From the NCBI GenBank assembly GCA_038496445.1, contig JALMLS010000028.1, positions 1 to 27,090 on the forward strand: a DNA stretch of 27,090 nt. Reading direction: 5' to 3'. Shown one piece after another: positions 1 to 10,865 of the stretch. This stretch comes from Trichosphaerium sp. ATCC 40318 (Eukaryota; Discosea; Flabellinia; Trichosidae). Under the pieces are notes generated by a model. It saw only the letters and a program-made list of their open reading frames with translations, had not been told where the DNA came from and ran no database searches. Each line of letters opens with the position of its first letter. Position 1 is the stretch's first letter. The position numbers and the translations under genes are program-made.

Positions 1-275
1 TTGGCGGGTAAGTTTTTTTTGAAACGTACGAACAGTAGTGATGATGCCAGGGCATTGTAAAACCCTGCTTGTCTTTTTTTATCTGAATTTCAAGTTTTTT
101 TTTTAGTTTTTCTACCATCTACGGAGTCAGTGTTTTCGTATGTTGTAAAGCGTACTTTAAATTCCCCATCTTCTTGGCTTTTCGCTACAGCATTATCACC
201 CACTTGATAGGAAAGAACTGACCGGAAAAGGAAAGTTCGATACTGCAAAGACGCACGTGTTTCCAAAAAAAACAA
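1..275 (-). CDS. Partial gene, Tudor-like fragment
   Basis: A coding-looking exon starts after an acceptor (tctttgcag, minus strand) near 253 and reads through a segment beginning YQVGDNAVAK and ending VRFTTYENTDSV. The order VGD, A-K, EDG, F-x-x-YENT resembles a Tudor domain core (vGD..A.y..DG.w...V.F..Y.N), as in SMN/SPF30-type splicing or chromatin proteins. A donor at GATG/gtagaa followed by a 33-nt intron would join it in phase to a second exon that ends at a gtacgt donor near base 27; without that splice the frame ends in TGA near 90. Neither the start nor the rest of the gene is visible, because it runs off the left edge. The Tudor assignment is tentative since the middle of the domain is short. 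Confidence 0.4.
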
Positions 276-485
276 AATAAGAGAAAACGTAATAACAATA
301 AAACTATAGTACTGTATTTATAATAATGATCTAGAACAATGTTGTTTATGTCACTAATCATTGATGTATACAAAGCAGGTATTATTTACAATTTTTTTTT
401 GTTTTTGAATAAAAAGTCACTCAATTGGCCCTTGTTTGTCTGCACTCGTATTTGACAGACACTTTTATGAAACGGCGTACTTCCT

Positions 486-1277
486 TTAGTAGAAACTCGT
501 TTGAGTTCTGTCGTTCCTCATTTCAGAATCGTCAATCTCACTTTTCGTGTTTTGTTCATCAAAATTTTCGCGAAAGAATTTTAAGCTTTCTAAGCCTGTT
601 TCTTCTTTTTTAGCAGGTGCAAGGCTGAATACATTATCCCAACCACGACGAGCGACATCTGTGTACTAAAAATATAGAAATCAGAAAAGGGAGTAAAGAG
701 CAACCCTGAAAACGAAAAAACATTGTTTTTTTTCGGAATTTTCGGGAAAGCTAAAAAATTTCTTTGATTGGTTTCTGTAATGAAGAAAACCCGCTTGAAA
801 ATTACGTGATATCAATCATGCGCGTGCGATGGCGTAAAGTCAGAAAAAAAATAAAAAAGGCCTAGTTGTTTGCCCGTTGTCCGGATACGTACCACGCCTG
901 TGGCGACAAGTGCTACAGCGCCAAGGAATTGTATGCGAGGACGCCAGCTCAATACGTAGTTACTTCTAGCTTCGTTATGGCCAATTGAGGCTATCATACC
1001 CCATAAAATAGTGCCAGCTAACGCAGGTACAACTAGGATGAATTTAGTTTTATATTGCGCCATTTCTTGCGTACGGATAAACCCAATGGTCGTTGTTTGA
1101 AATACCTTGTTGAATGCTTTTTGTAGACGGGTTTCACTTGTTTTTTCATGCCTGATTGTGTTAGTGACATTCTTATCGCTTATTACGTTACCTATCTTGC
1201 TCCCAGTTCATCCTACGAAAAGCCATGCGCTCTTCCTCTGAAAAACCATCACTTCCTTCTGTATTACCGTTTTGCAT
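486..1277 (-). CDS. Small predicted membrane protein, 174 aa
   Basis: Three exons join in phase: 1277-1192, 1151-893 and 665-486, ending in TAA. The first intron is only 40 nt and carries a CTAAC branch site close to its CAG acceptor; the second starts gtacgt and ends tttttag. The charged N-terminus (MQNGNTEGSDGFSEEERMAF) is followed at about residues 66-86 by a hydrophobic segment (FILVVPALAGTILWGMIASI). A second one follows at about 102-116. The polar C-terminal tail is rich in E, D and K. I do not recognise the family. Two short hairpin-like membrane spans with charged ends would fit a small organelle or endomembrane protein, but that is inference. The upstream ATG was preferred to the internal ATG at 1063 because the extra exon keeps frame and reads like protein. 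Confidence 0.7.
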
Positions 1278-3271
1278 GATTTCTGTATCCTTGTAGTGCG
1301 TTGTAGGCAGTATTTATAAGATTATGACGAGTTTAAGCAGTGTAATCATTCATTTTAAGCGAAAGCTTTCTTACACGCCTCCCAATAATAAAATCATTAA
1401 TTAGGCAATTCTTCCGCGGATAGCCAGTGGTAATCCACTACATGAGCACCCTATTTTTGTAATGTGGCGGATAACATGTTATGACACGCGCTTCGAAAGT
1501 CACGAATTCGTTATACGAGGTGTAATACAGTTGGTGATCAGTAGTCAGACGAACCAGATGTCGTATTTATGGTGTAGTTCAGAAAATGATGAGTTCAACT
1601 TAGCTATTTACAAAAAGTTTGCACCTCTTATAAAGGTACAGTAAACATCCGAATACTTTCGTATTAACATCTTGTATCAAACTCAGCGAATTATGTTATC
1701 AGTGTACATGATTGTCGCGGTACAAGCGTGAATTACGTTTTTTTGATGCAGTTGCTCTTGTTCTGTAGCAAGTGCTCCTGTGTCACAGGGCCGTTGTACC
1801 TGCCTTCAATATACCCTTGCGTGGAATTCCTGTAGGTATGAGCGTTTAACTTTGTAACGGCGGACTACAAATGACTGATTGTTAAGTTTTTACTAAACAA
1901 AGGGACAAAATGTTCCCCACTTAAGTCAACGCTCAAACTTTTTAACGGACTATTTAGCGACGTAAAGTATTCATGTATTGGGGTGCGTCGCCCGAAATTA
2001 GACGAAACAATAGAAATGATTGGGTGTTTGCCCCAAAACGTGTTCTTTTTCTGTGTACAAACAAGTAATTTAAAATACTGCTATCGTGTTTCACAGGCAC
2101 CTGTACTTCTAACTTTAAAGGTTTTTTTCATCTTTATTTTCAGTTTTTAAGCCAAAAATCTTTTTCAGCCTGTCATTAAATTTCCTCGTACGCGTTAAAA
2201 GCCCCAACTTAGTATGATTTAAACGACATTCGTGTGCACATTTTTATAAAGTAAGAGCAACGGAGGTTAGACTTGGGTCGAGAATGAAGGTTAAATAATA
2301 AAAAACTACAAAGTATCGTAAAAAAAACCGTCCCTACTTCAGGAGTTTGCTTGCCGGTTTTTGCAGCGTTAAAATTATTGAGGCGATAAAAACGAAAAAC
2401 CAGCATCTCGTACTCTGTTATGAGTTTTTCTTGCGCAACCGACGGACACCTTTAAGTCAAGGTTAGCCACAAGCCTAGCACTTGCCGGAGCAGAGAATCA
2501 TCTCGACTGAAAAACGTACGTAACCAAATCTGCCACCTACTATCCTGGATAGCTTTATAAATTGCTCCAACGTTGTTTTATGCTGCTTTCAACAGTAATA
2601 AGGCAATTGTTTGCGTGTTGTGTTGAGTTATGCTTAAAAACCGCGTTTCACATTTGAGGGTAGGGCTGTAATGCTCAACTACGGTTAGTTGCACCCTTAC
2701 TAACCCCCACCTGTAGGCATTGGAATTAGATCAAAGCTTAAACCAACCACGAACGTGCAAGTACTAGTAAGCACCTTTGAACCGAAATATCGTCGTTTAG
2801 AAAAAAATTATGTACATCACTTCTTGTGTTGCCCCATATTTTACGCATCGTCGAGATATATCTCTTAGTTGCTCTACGAGGCCATCGCAAACGTTTTTTG
2901 ACTATTTCTGCTTCTTCGTTTAGAACACGAAAGTAATACTTCCTATTAGGTACAATTACAGAGTAATAGAAGCACCTCTAAAGCATAGTAACCCAAGCAC
3001 TAAAGTAAGCAATCATACTACTAAACATGAGACTCTGAAAAAACAAATCACTTTTTATTGCTTTTTCCCGAATTTATCACCAAACGATTACTTGTTTTTG
3101 TTATTTTTCTTCGCGACTTTCTCCAAGAAATTCATTTGTGAAGTTTGCTTATTGTTCACCTGAAGCACACCTTTTTTTTTGCAAAAAATCCGAACGGAAG
3201 TAAAAGATTCAAAGATTGTCTAATTGAAAAAGTCTAGAGTAAGAAGATTATTTTCCAAAAACAAAAAAAAA
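1278..3271. other. Long stretch without a recognisable gene
   Basis: About 2 kb between divergent genes. It holds scattered short frames (the longest is 60 codons at 1462-1644, opening at ATG) with no family resemblance and no linking splice sites. There are T- and A-runs near 2110-2160 and just before 3271. I see no tRNA, tandem repeat or transposon end. It may contain the promoters of both flanking genes. Confidence 0.5.
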
Positions 3272-6200
3272 ATGTCGAGTGAAATAAAACCAAAAGACGA
3301 AATTGATGACACCTTACCCAAGAGTACTCCTGAAACAATGGAAACGGAGAAGAACGTTGATACAATCATAGAGAATAAGAAAGTACGGTTAATTTTTTTG
3401 TGTACACGTGTTAGATAACACAAACAATCAGTCTGCATTTTTCTTTTTAGCAAGTATCGAAAACAGCGTTTTCCAAAAACTCTTTTCATTCCAACAACGC
3501 CTTTTTTATTTTTGGACGGAGACAGTGTTTGCATTTTCTCGTTCCACATTCTATTCAATTTTGGGTTGTTGCAAAACACGTGTTAATAAGAATTATGTTG
3601 ACTTGCTGTTTTGGCCGTTTTTTTGATTTTTTTTTCGGTTCCCTACAAAAACCCACAAAGTGCAAAACAGCTGTTTGGTATCATCTACAATTACTTTATC
3701 CCTCAATGATTATAACCAATACTATAGAGCGTCGAAAACGAGCCTGAAGCGTCTTTACCAAACAATAACGCTCAAATCGAGGAAATTGATGCAATGCAAG
3801 TCGATTCAGCTATGGAGAGTAAGCAATCAGACGTACAAGCCGAAACAGGCAGTGAAGACAAGACTTCAACTGAGAACGATGGTAAAAAAGCGAATAAGCC
3901 TAAATCTCCCAAAGACGTTGCTGAACCTGATAAAGATGTAGCGGAGGTACTAAAACCTTGTTTTATTGAAAACGTGCTAATACGAACACATTTACCAAAA
4001 AGGTTTTGGTTTTTGTTTTATCCTTTTTTTGTATCTTTGGATCTTTTTCTGAAAGTACTGGTTTAGGAGGAAAGTGCGAACACGGAGAGCTCTCAAAAGA
4101 AGACAACACCTCAAGAAACTAATGATAATGAAATGGACACAAGTAAAGGTGTTGGTGATGCTGATGTATCAATGGCGGAAGCCAAGGATAAAGAAACAGC
4201 TTCGGATCTTGGTACTTTTTTATTGGACAACAAACGCGTTTCTTTGTACTGACTGTTTTTTTTTCAGAGAGTCAAGACGATGATAAAAAGGAAACCACAG
4301 ATGAATCTTCATCAACTACGTTAGGTAAGAGAAAAAGAGATGGCGAAGAAGAGCCAAAAAAGAAGCGACATAAGAGAGCACCAAAACCTTATATTGCTAC
4401 CACGAATATGAATCCGGAAGAGCTTGAGTCTACACAAAAGGTACTTCTTTAGTATCATTACCTTATCTATCTGTTATTCTAACATAATTGGAAGGACGCT
4501 GAGAGAAGAGAGATTGCTGAAGACGATATCTCTAAAACGCTAATCATTAAAGGTAAATTTTATCCCAAAAGTTTTTGTGATATAAGTTTGACTTCGAAGA
4601 TCATCATGCTTATCTTCCTCACTGCTTAATCGTTTTGAATTACCTTCAATCCGTTAATTTCGATTCAAGGATTGTACAGAGAGCTCGGAGAAACAAGACC
4701 AAATCGTGAGCTTATGAAGTTGCTAAACGACAAATTTCATATTTTACCAGCTATTTTACAACGTTTCCATAAACGGTGCGTATCTCTGATTATGCTTCAC
4801 TAAACTCACATAATTTTAAGTGATGATTTATGGAGAATCACTCTAAGGTCGGATGATGACTTGGCGAAACTTGTTGGAAAAACCGTTGACCTTAACTTGA
4901 AGGCTAAAAAGAAGAATTCTACAGACAAGAGCGTTGTAATAGACTTTGATGTTCCACTTACACAAAGAAAAGCACATGCTAAGATCTACAAACGAAGTAC
5001 TTCAATAACACGCAATTTATTGCTTCTTCTTACGTGCTTCTGTAGACTTAAGTACTGGTGGTAACAATTCAATGGATGATGCAGAACCGCCATCTAATTA
5101 TGCTTGTTATTGTAACTCAACTGAAGAAACACCTTTAACGAGTCCATCGGATCTACGATCTGTAGATTTACGTTGTGGTGGTTGCAAAAAGTTCTTTCAT
5201 CAGAAGTACGTGTACCTATTAATATTAATTTATTTTTTGCACGTGGATTTTTTTTTAATCACGTGTTTTAGATGCTTGAAAATAAAAATCAAAAATCCGC
5301 CATTACCTGGTGATTGGAACTACTTGTTCTATTGTAGAAGATGTCATAAGGTAGGGTCTACAGAGGAGAGCTTCCAATTTCAAGGAAAAGATAACTCAGA
5401 TGTGTACATTATTGTGCTATATAACCTATACCTCTTGTCAAAGATGCAAGGTACCTGTCATAGTAAACGTGCTGCGAATTCATATTAAACTTCTCTGACA
5501 GGTTGTCAAAAGACTCTCTTTCATATCTGTGCAATGAACCAGTTTATTGATAAGTATTGGAATCAATTACACTCATGGAAAGTGAGCCAAAAAGATATGC
5601 ATAAAGTGAGTCTTACAGATTTACGACGATTCCCAGAAGTACGTTTTATTTTTATCGATAAAACCGAAAAAAGTGAGCTCACAGATCAACTAAAGGTCTT
5701 TACAAACGGACACTCACGAGATGACTGTGATGATTGGTGGGGACTTCGTGATTACTCAAATCCTCTGATTGATAACTTTCCAATCATTAGAAGTCGAAGA
5801 AGGTAACTAACTTACTATGTCCAATCACATCTTTCTTGTTTTGATTTTTGCTCTTTTGGTTGAAGAAGAATCATCCTATAATTTGTTCCTCAAAAACACA
5901 AGCTAATCTCGGTTGTGGAGGACTTTTTATTTCATAATTTACAAACATGATAAAAAACGTTGACGGCTTTGAATTTTTGCGAGATTTCCAGGGTTTTATT
6001 TCATTTCTAATCAACCTTGTTGTAATGGAAGACCCTTTTTATTTATCATTTTCGTATTCGAACGTACCTGACTATGTTCGTAGCCGTCGTAAGCGTAAAC
6101 CAAGTACAGATACATATACAAATAGTCCAGCGCTTCAACGTAAGAAGAAACTATCCAAGTCAGACTTAGCAGCGCAGTACGTTAAGAATTCACGTTTTTG

Positions 6201-8050
6201 ATGCGGTTTTACTTCAAAAACTGCTTTTTGTGCGTAATCGATTGTTATGCGGTTTTACAGTATACTTCGAATATTCTTTTTAGTATTATCGAAGAGTACA
6301 TTTTTTAACACATCAACCTTGATTGACGTCATTTGACCTTCCCTTTTTCGTTCGCTCCTTTTTTTTTGCTAAAGGTTTTTGTAGAGTACAAAGTGCGCCT
6401 ATTATAACAATACAAGACCCTCCTGAAGAGCTTAAAGCGAACGCGCCACTTTCTAAGCCAGTTGTAGTTGAACCGTCTTCAGAGTCCGAAAAGCGCTCGC
6501 AGAAAGCGCACTCCGATGACGAAGTAGCAATGGATATTGATGAAGACACTGATCACGGCCGTGATGATAGTTCAATAGTTGACGACGATGATGATTATGA
6601 CGGTGTAGATGGCACCTTTAGACCTCATGACGAAGATGGATGGGAATCTAGCTCAAAGAATGAAATTCCAACACGACGGAAGAACAAAAACAAAAACAGA
6701 GACGGTATGTTTGCATGTTGGATTAAAACGATTCTAAAAGAGTAACTTTGCAAACACGTTTACGCGTGATTGATTTTGAACCAAAACGAGTGTTAATTAT
6801 GTTCTAAGGTTCCTGGGAAGCAAACTACGGTACCAACGAGCTCGCAGAAATTGTTGGTACGCAATAGAGCGAGGAATAAAGCAAATCTATCAATTTTGTT
6901 GTTTAACTCAGTATTCCAGGCGCAAAACGCTCTGAAGGTCAACTCCTCATGTATATACGTTTCGAAGGTTTTCCGAACTACAGTTTTGGTAAGTAAACTC
7001 TAAACTTCAAAAAAGAAAAAAATGTTTGTTTCGAAAAAAAAAAAACGTGAAAATCACGTGTTGATGTTTTGACAAAATAATTTAAAGATCTTTCAAAAAA
7101 GAAAGTTATTTAGATAGTTTAATTTGTTATCTTATTTGGTTTTTTTAGTACCTGCAGAAAAAGTTAAGGCCACATACCCGAGGAAAGTAATGGAGTTTTA
7201 TGAGAGGTACAGAATTCGCCTTTTTTCTTTTTTTGTGTTTTTTTTTTTGGTTATTCTTCTCACTATCATTAGTCGCTTAATATTCAGTAATACCACAAAT
7301 AATCCACCGGAAAATGATGAAAAAGTGGAAAACAAGCCACCACAAAGCGATGCAATTAAAAATCTGCTTTCCGTATGACTTTTTTTCTTGTATCATAATT
7401 TGTTCTTTTTTTTTGATAAGAAAATTGGCTTACCTTATTCTAGTCCGAACAAATACTTCTTATTCAAGATAGACAAACAAAAGAGCTTCAAGAACACTTT
7501 AAAAACCTAGTAGAAACTGCTAAAGCAAGCACTAAAAAGAAGAAAACACCGTAAGTACATTTCGCTTTATTTTTTTTTTTTTTTTCCCAATTGTATGTGC
7601 ACGGATTTTATTCCATAGCATTATTTCATTGTGTTGTAATTTTTTTCCGTAGGAGGAAAAAGAAGCGTGTTGTTTCACAACAAGAATTGAAACGAACACA
7701 ACAGCAACAAATTGCTCCTTTACAGCACATGATGCATCAAATGCCACAACAACTTGTACAACCACCTATGCAGCAACGTATACCTAGTATGAACCAATTA
7801 CATGCGATGCAACACCAACAGAATATCCCACAACAACACATAAACCCTGGCATGCAGGTACGAGCAAGAAATCTACAAAACATTTGTTTTATAAATCAAT
7901 TCTCACTTTTTTCACGTTTAGAGGGCTAACAGTAACAACAACACAATTAAAACACAAAACTGTTCTCGATGTAATGTAATGCTTCAGTTTCCTGGTTCTG
8001 CAAGTCAGATTCAGTGCCCAAAATGCCGACACGTGATGATCACAACGTAA
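3272..8050 (+). CDS. ASH2-like PHD/winged-helix, chromo(shadow) and LSD1-zinc-finger protein, 899 aa
   Basis: Twenty exons join without any phase conflict: 3272-3382, 3728-3946, 4067-4211, 4268-4440, 4495-4552, 4670-4775, 4821-4996, 5046-5205, 5272-5450, 5502-5638, 5696-5802, 6084-6176, 6385-6704, 6809-6856, 6920-6988, 7149-7206, 7273-7372, 7444-7550, 7653-7857, 7922-8050. Residues 1-200 are acidic and disordered with a basic NLS-like stretch (KKKRHKR). Residues 350-407 form a complete PHD finger (C350, C352, C373, C376, H381, C384, C404, C407). The PHD runs into an ASH2L-type winged helix with FIDKYW (457-462) and a WGLRDYSNPLIDN motif near 503-515. Residues 673-720 resemble an HP1 chromo shadow domain (IVGAKRSEGQL, VPAEKVK, EFYER). 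A Q/M-rich linker leads to an LSD1-type zinc finger (C871, C874, C889, C892). The SPRY domain that defines ASH2L is absent. A chromatin-bound nuclear role is inferred. The exon 17 start has an alternative at 7288. Confidence 0.82.
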
Positions 8051-8168
8051 TCCATAAAAATGAAAAAAAAAAAACTGAAAAAAAAGATTTCGTAAATATT
8101 TTGGTAAACAATCGATCTTAAACAAAAACCAGTGGTGGAATTCTCTATGTATCAGTATACGCTTTTTC

Positions 8169-8174
8169 AATAAA
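8169..8174 (+). other. Possible polyadenylation signal AATAAA
   Basis: A canonical hexamer lies 119 nt after the stop codon of the PHD/chromo/LSD1-finger gene. The rest of the 8051-8438 interval is AT-rich and shows no other gene; it separates two convergent genes. Confidence 0.35.
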
Positions 8175-8438
8175 CGTGGTTTGTATAAATCTTCGTCCAG
8201 TTCACATAATACAAAACAAGTAAAGGTTAAACAAAAGTCAGTTTGCTTTTTTATTAAGACACGACTATCTGTTATGGTAAGTCCTAGTTGGTATTTTTTT
8301 TTCTAAAGTCAAGTTGATCCCACAGTTGCTAACATCTTCTCCAATGGAGGATCAGTTTACGTTTAGTTTTTTGATTGTGATGATGAGTACATTTGTTTCA
8401 AGTTTATTGATTGCGACACTCAAACATGTACTCAACCA

Positions 8439-9220
8439 TTAGAGTATCCCAATTAATTTTAGAAGTTCTGTATCTTCAGGTGTATATTCATCAACTACCT
8501 AAAACATGTCTTCACCAAATTCTTCATGAGACACATGATAAAATGTGTCCCTTGCTGCAGTAAAATCTTTAAAAAACTCTACCCACTGCTGGTTTATTGT
8601 TCTTGAGTGTATTTCCTCTAAATACTACCCTGCCATTGTACGTATAACATCAGACTCAGGGTGATCCATGCGAGACTCACAATAAAACGCATAATCTTCC
8701 ATGAATGTCGCTTTTTTATCCTATGTATCGTACAAAACCAAGAATGCATCATGGTACTTTTTATCAAGAAGTACTTTCTCCAAGAAAGTATGAACAGCAT
8801 CAACATGAGTAGAAACAAGTGCGTTGAACTCCTCGATAGTTTCTTGCTGGTAGGCTGCTAAGCTTTTACTTGATGCAGAACAGAGATATTCCATGGTGTA
8901 GTACATCAAGAAACCACAATGGCGCAATCTGTCAATAAAATCCTGTGAGAAATTTTTGTTTCCACGGGAGTGACAAGTCCGTGGATTTTGGTCGAAAAAT
9001 GGAGGATAGAAACGTCCGGTTGGGTATTTATTTTCCAGGTTGAAAATAATAAATCATCTTTAGCAAACTTGTACCATTGTTTGCATACTGTGCGTAGGCT
9101 TTGTAGAGCGACTTCTACAGTTGCTACCTCTTTAAAAATAGCAAAAATGATCTCAACAGGTACGTTCGCAATTGTAGTGCTCTTTAGAAGTGAAATGTTT
9201 AAAGGACATGTTTGTGCCAT
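8439..9220 (-). pseudogene. F-box protein gene with three in-frame TAG codons
   Basis: Exon 1 (9220-9014) encodes an F-box-like N-terminus with VPVEIIFAIF, followed by the typical L-x-x-V-C-K-Q-W pattern. A phase-0 intron (gtttct to ctcacag) leads to exon 2 (8942-8439), which keeps one frame for 168 codons to a TAA but contains TAG at 8721-8723, 8625-8627 and 8499-8501. Flanking sequence on both sides of each TAG reads like one continuous acidic, helical protein (segments such as MEDYAFYCESRMDHPESD and SHEEFGEDMF). Each TAG could instead be a phase-0 splice acceptor (donors gtactt, gttata, gtgtct), but the middle intron would be only 24 nt. F-box proteins recruit substrates to SCF ubiquitin ligases. 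I call it a probable recent pseudogene, with readthrough or unusual splicing as alternatives. Confidence 0.6.
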
Positions 9221-9718
9221 GACTTGCTTTCTTTGTTACGTGTCGTGTTTTCTTTGTACACCAGTATGTGAAGTGGAATTAAGTTAAACAGTGAAAATTG
9301 GTTAAGTTAAAGAGCACAGTAAAACAGTCAGCGAAAATGCATGTACAAAACTCGACTTTTTTTAACAAGAAATTCGACTTCTATTCAGCTTTACAGTACA
9401 ATAAATCGTGATCATGTAACACCAGCATATGCGTGGTAGATTGTAAATCAAAAGGAGATATCAGCAGTTGAGATCAAATAAAACTGTTTTTTAATTTTCT
9501 ACCCACATGTATGGATTGACATTAGTCACCAAGATGGTTCTGGAAGTGTTGACCATAATGGCCCTGTCAAGCACTGATATTATTTTCAGTGTTGGGGCGA
9601 TGTGAACAGTATGCAAATATATTTTAAGCGTTGTGGTGTTTATTTGTGGTACATAAGGAAGGTGACTCTGTACTGTGGAAGGTGCAAGGAAATTCCAGTT
9701 AATACAAAAGTTGAAAAG

Positions 9719-10328
9719 GTATCAAACAAGTGGTAAATACTTTACGCTATGCACACAAACACAAAATAGTACATCGGTGAGTCTTTTTTTTTTTTGACAG
9801 TTTGACACATTACAATGTGTCAAAAATGAAAAAGTCATCTGTTTACTTTGACTGACACGTGATTTGTAGAGATATCTCATACACAAACCTTATGTCGACC
9901 CTTGGCAATGATGCTCTTGTTATTGATTGGGGTTGTGCTGTTACTCTAGGTGAGCCAACAACTTCTGGTTACGTTCTAGAATTATGACAAAGATGCAGGA
10001 ATTTGTTATACAGCCTCTCATGATCTATTCTCCTTTGTTCGAGTTATGATGTACATGAGGCTCAATGTTAATCACCAGTTTGAGATAGATGCGGCGTACG
10101 GAAACTGGCTAGCGGCTAAAGACAGCGGTAAGAAAAAAGAAGAACTAGTCACTAGAAATCAGTTTATTCTAAAATGGCATTCCTTTAGTTGGTTGGGATT
10201 CTTGTCAAGCTTGCGCTTTTAAAGAATACTATGATGATTTGATAGAATCGCTATGTTTGATGTTTTATAGAAAGAACAGTAGTCCATGTAGCCAATGTGG
10301 CTCCTTATGCTACTGTTGTAAAAAATAA
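9719..10328 (+). CDS. FunK1-like protein kinase, C-terminal exons
   Basis: Four exons join in phase: about 9719-9776, 9870-9967, 9999-10127 and 10189-10328, ending in TAA. The catalytic loop is split by an intron: HKHKIVHR is followed by DISYTNLM, giving the HRDIS..N signature of FunK1-type (fungal kinase-like) proteins. It is followed by LVIDWG, a DWG in place of DFG. Downstream, HDLFSFVRVMMYM matches the kinase subdomain IX helix. The C-terminus is cysteine-rich (CSQCGSLCYCCKK), which could bind a metal. The 5' part between about 9500 and 9718 has coding-like stretches (for example FQCWGDVNSMQIYFKRCG) but includes a TGA and I could not resolve the splicing, so the N-lobe with its ATP-binding lysine is not assigned. 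It may be an active kinase or a decaying copy. The 31-nt intron at 9968-9998 is the weakest join. Confidence 0.55.
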
Positions 10329-10389
10329 AAAAATTGTATTCTACTCGTCCTTAAATGTAAAGCACATCTAAATTCAATGGCAATAGCAT

Positions 10390-10745
10390 TTAGTACTCTA
10401 CTGTAATGCCAGATGAATTCAGATATAGGATAGCTTCGTAGCTTATTTGTTCGCATCCAAAAAGTATGATAGAAAGAGCTCCTTTGTGCGATTTAATGCC
10501 TGTGTAGTGGCCAATGCTAATATATTTAACACCTTTTAGTGCTTTTATACCATTGTCCGACACTGAGGTACTTCCTAGGCGGATATGATGAACACCCTTT
10601 AGCGCCTTAATACCCTCATCTGTAATTTGGATAGTACTTGTAATATGTATACAGCCCCTATGATAAATACTGTGAATACCGCTCAATGGCCAACAACATC
10701 ATGAATAATATCAGCCATAAACCGACACGACGTTGAACTATAGAA
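10390..10745 (-). pseudogene. Truncated F-box/LRR paralog
   Basis: The 3' part reads as leucine-rich repeats of the same kind as the intact gene at 21694 (ITDEGIKALKGVHHIRLG, then ISIGHYTGIKS), ending in TAA at 10390-10392. Just upstream, in another frame, lies CRFMADIIHDVVGH followed by TGA; it aligns with CRLLRDIYYKHVGY of the intact gene's F-box. About 40 residues between the two blocks are missing and the frame is shifted, so this is a deleted, frame-broken copy. It lies tail-to-tail with the kinase gene, 61 nt apart. Confidence 0.75.
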
Positions 10746-10865
10746 AATCTGAGATTTTGTTGAGTTTGTGTGGTTATCTGTTTATGTCAATAAGGATCAA
10801 CTTGTCTCGGTAGTAGAATATTTTATTAAAGGCATTTTTCTAAAGTACATAGGCGCCTTAATCTT

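Noticed and set aside
1462-1644. 60-codon plus-strand ORF
   Set aside because: No recognisable motif, no splice partners, and a length expected by chance in 2 kb of non-coding sequence.
3220-3579. 119-codon minus-strand frame opposite the start of the chromatin gene
   Set aside because: It is the antisense of exon 1 and intron 1, shows no family resemblance, and its serine- and phenylalanine-rich composition reflects poly-A and poly-T tracts.
6313-6549. Serine-rich minus-strand frame
   Set aside because: It is antisense to the acidic exon 13 of the chromatin gene; serine and glycine runs come from GAT/GAA-rich coding sequence on the other strand.
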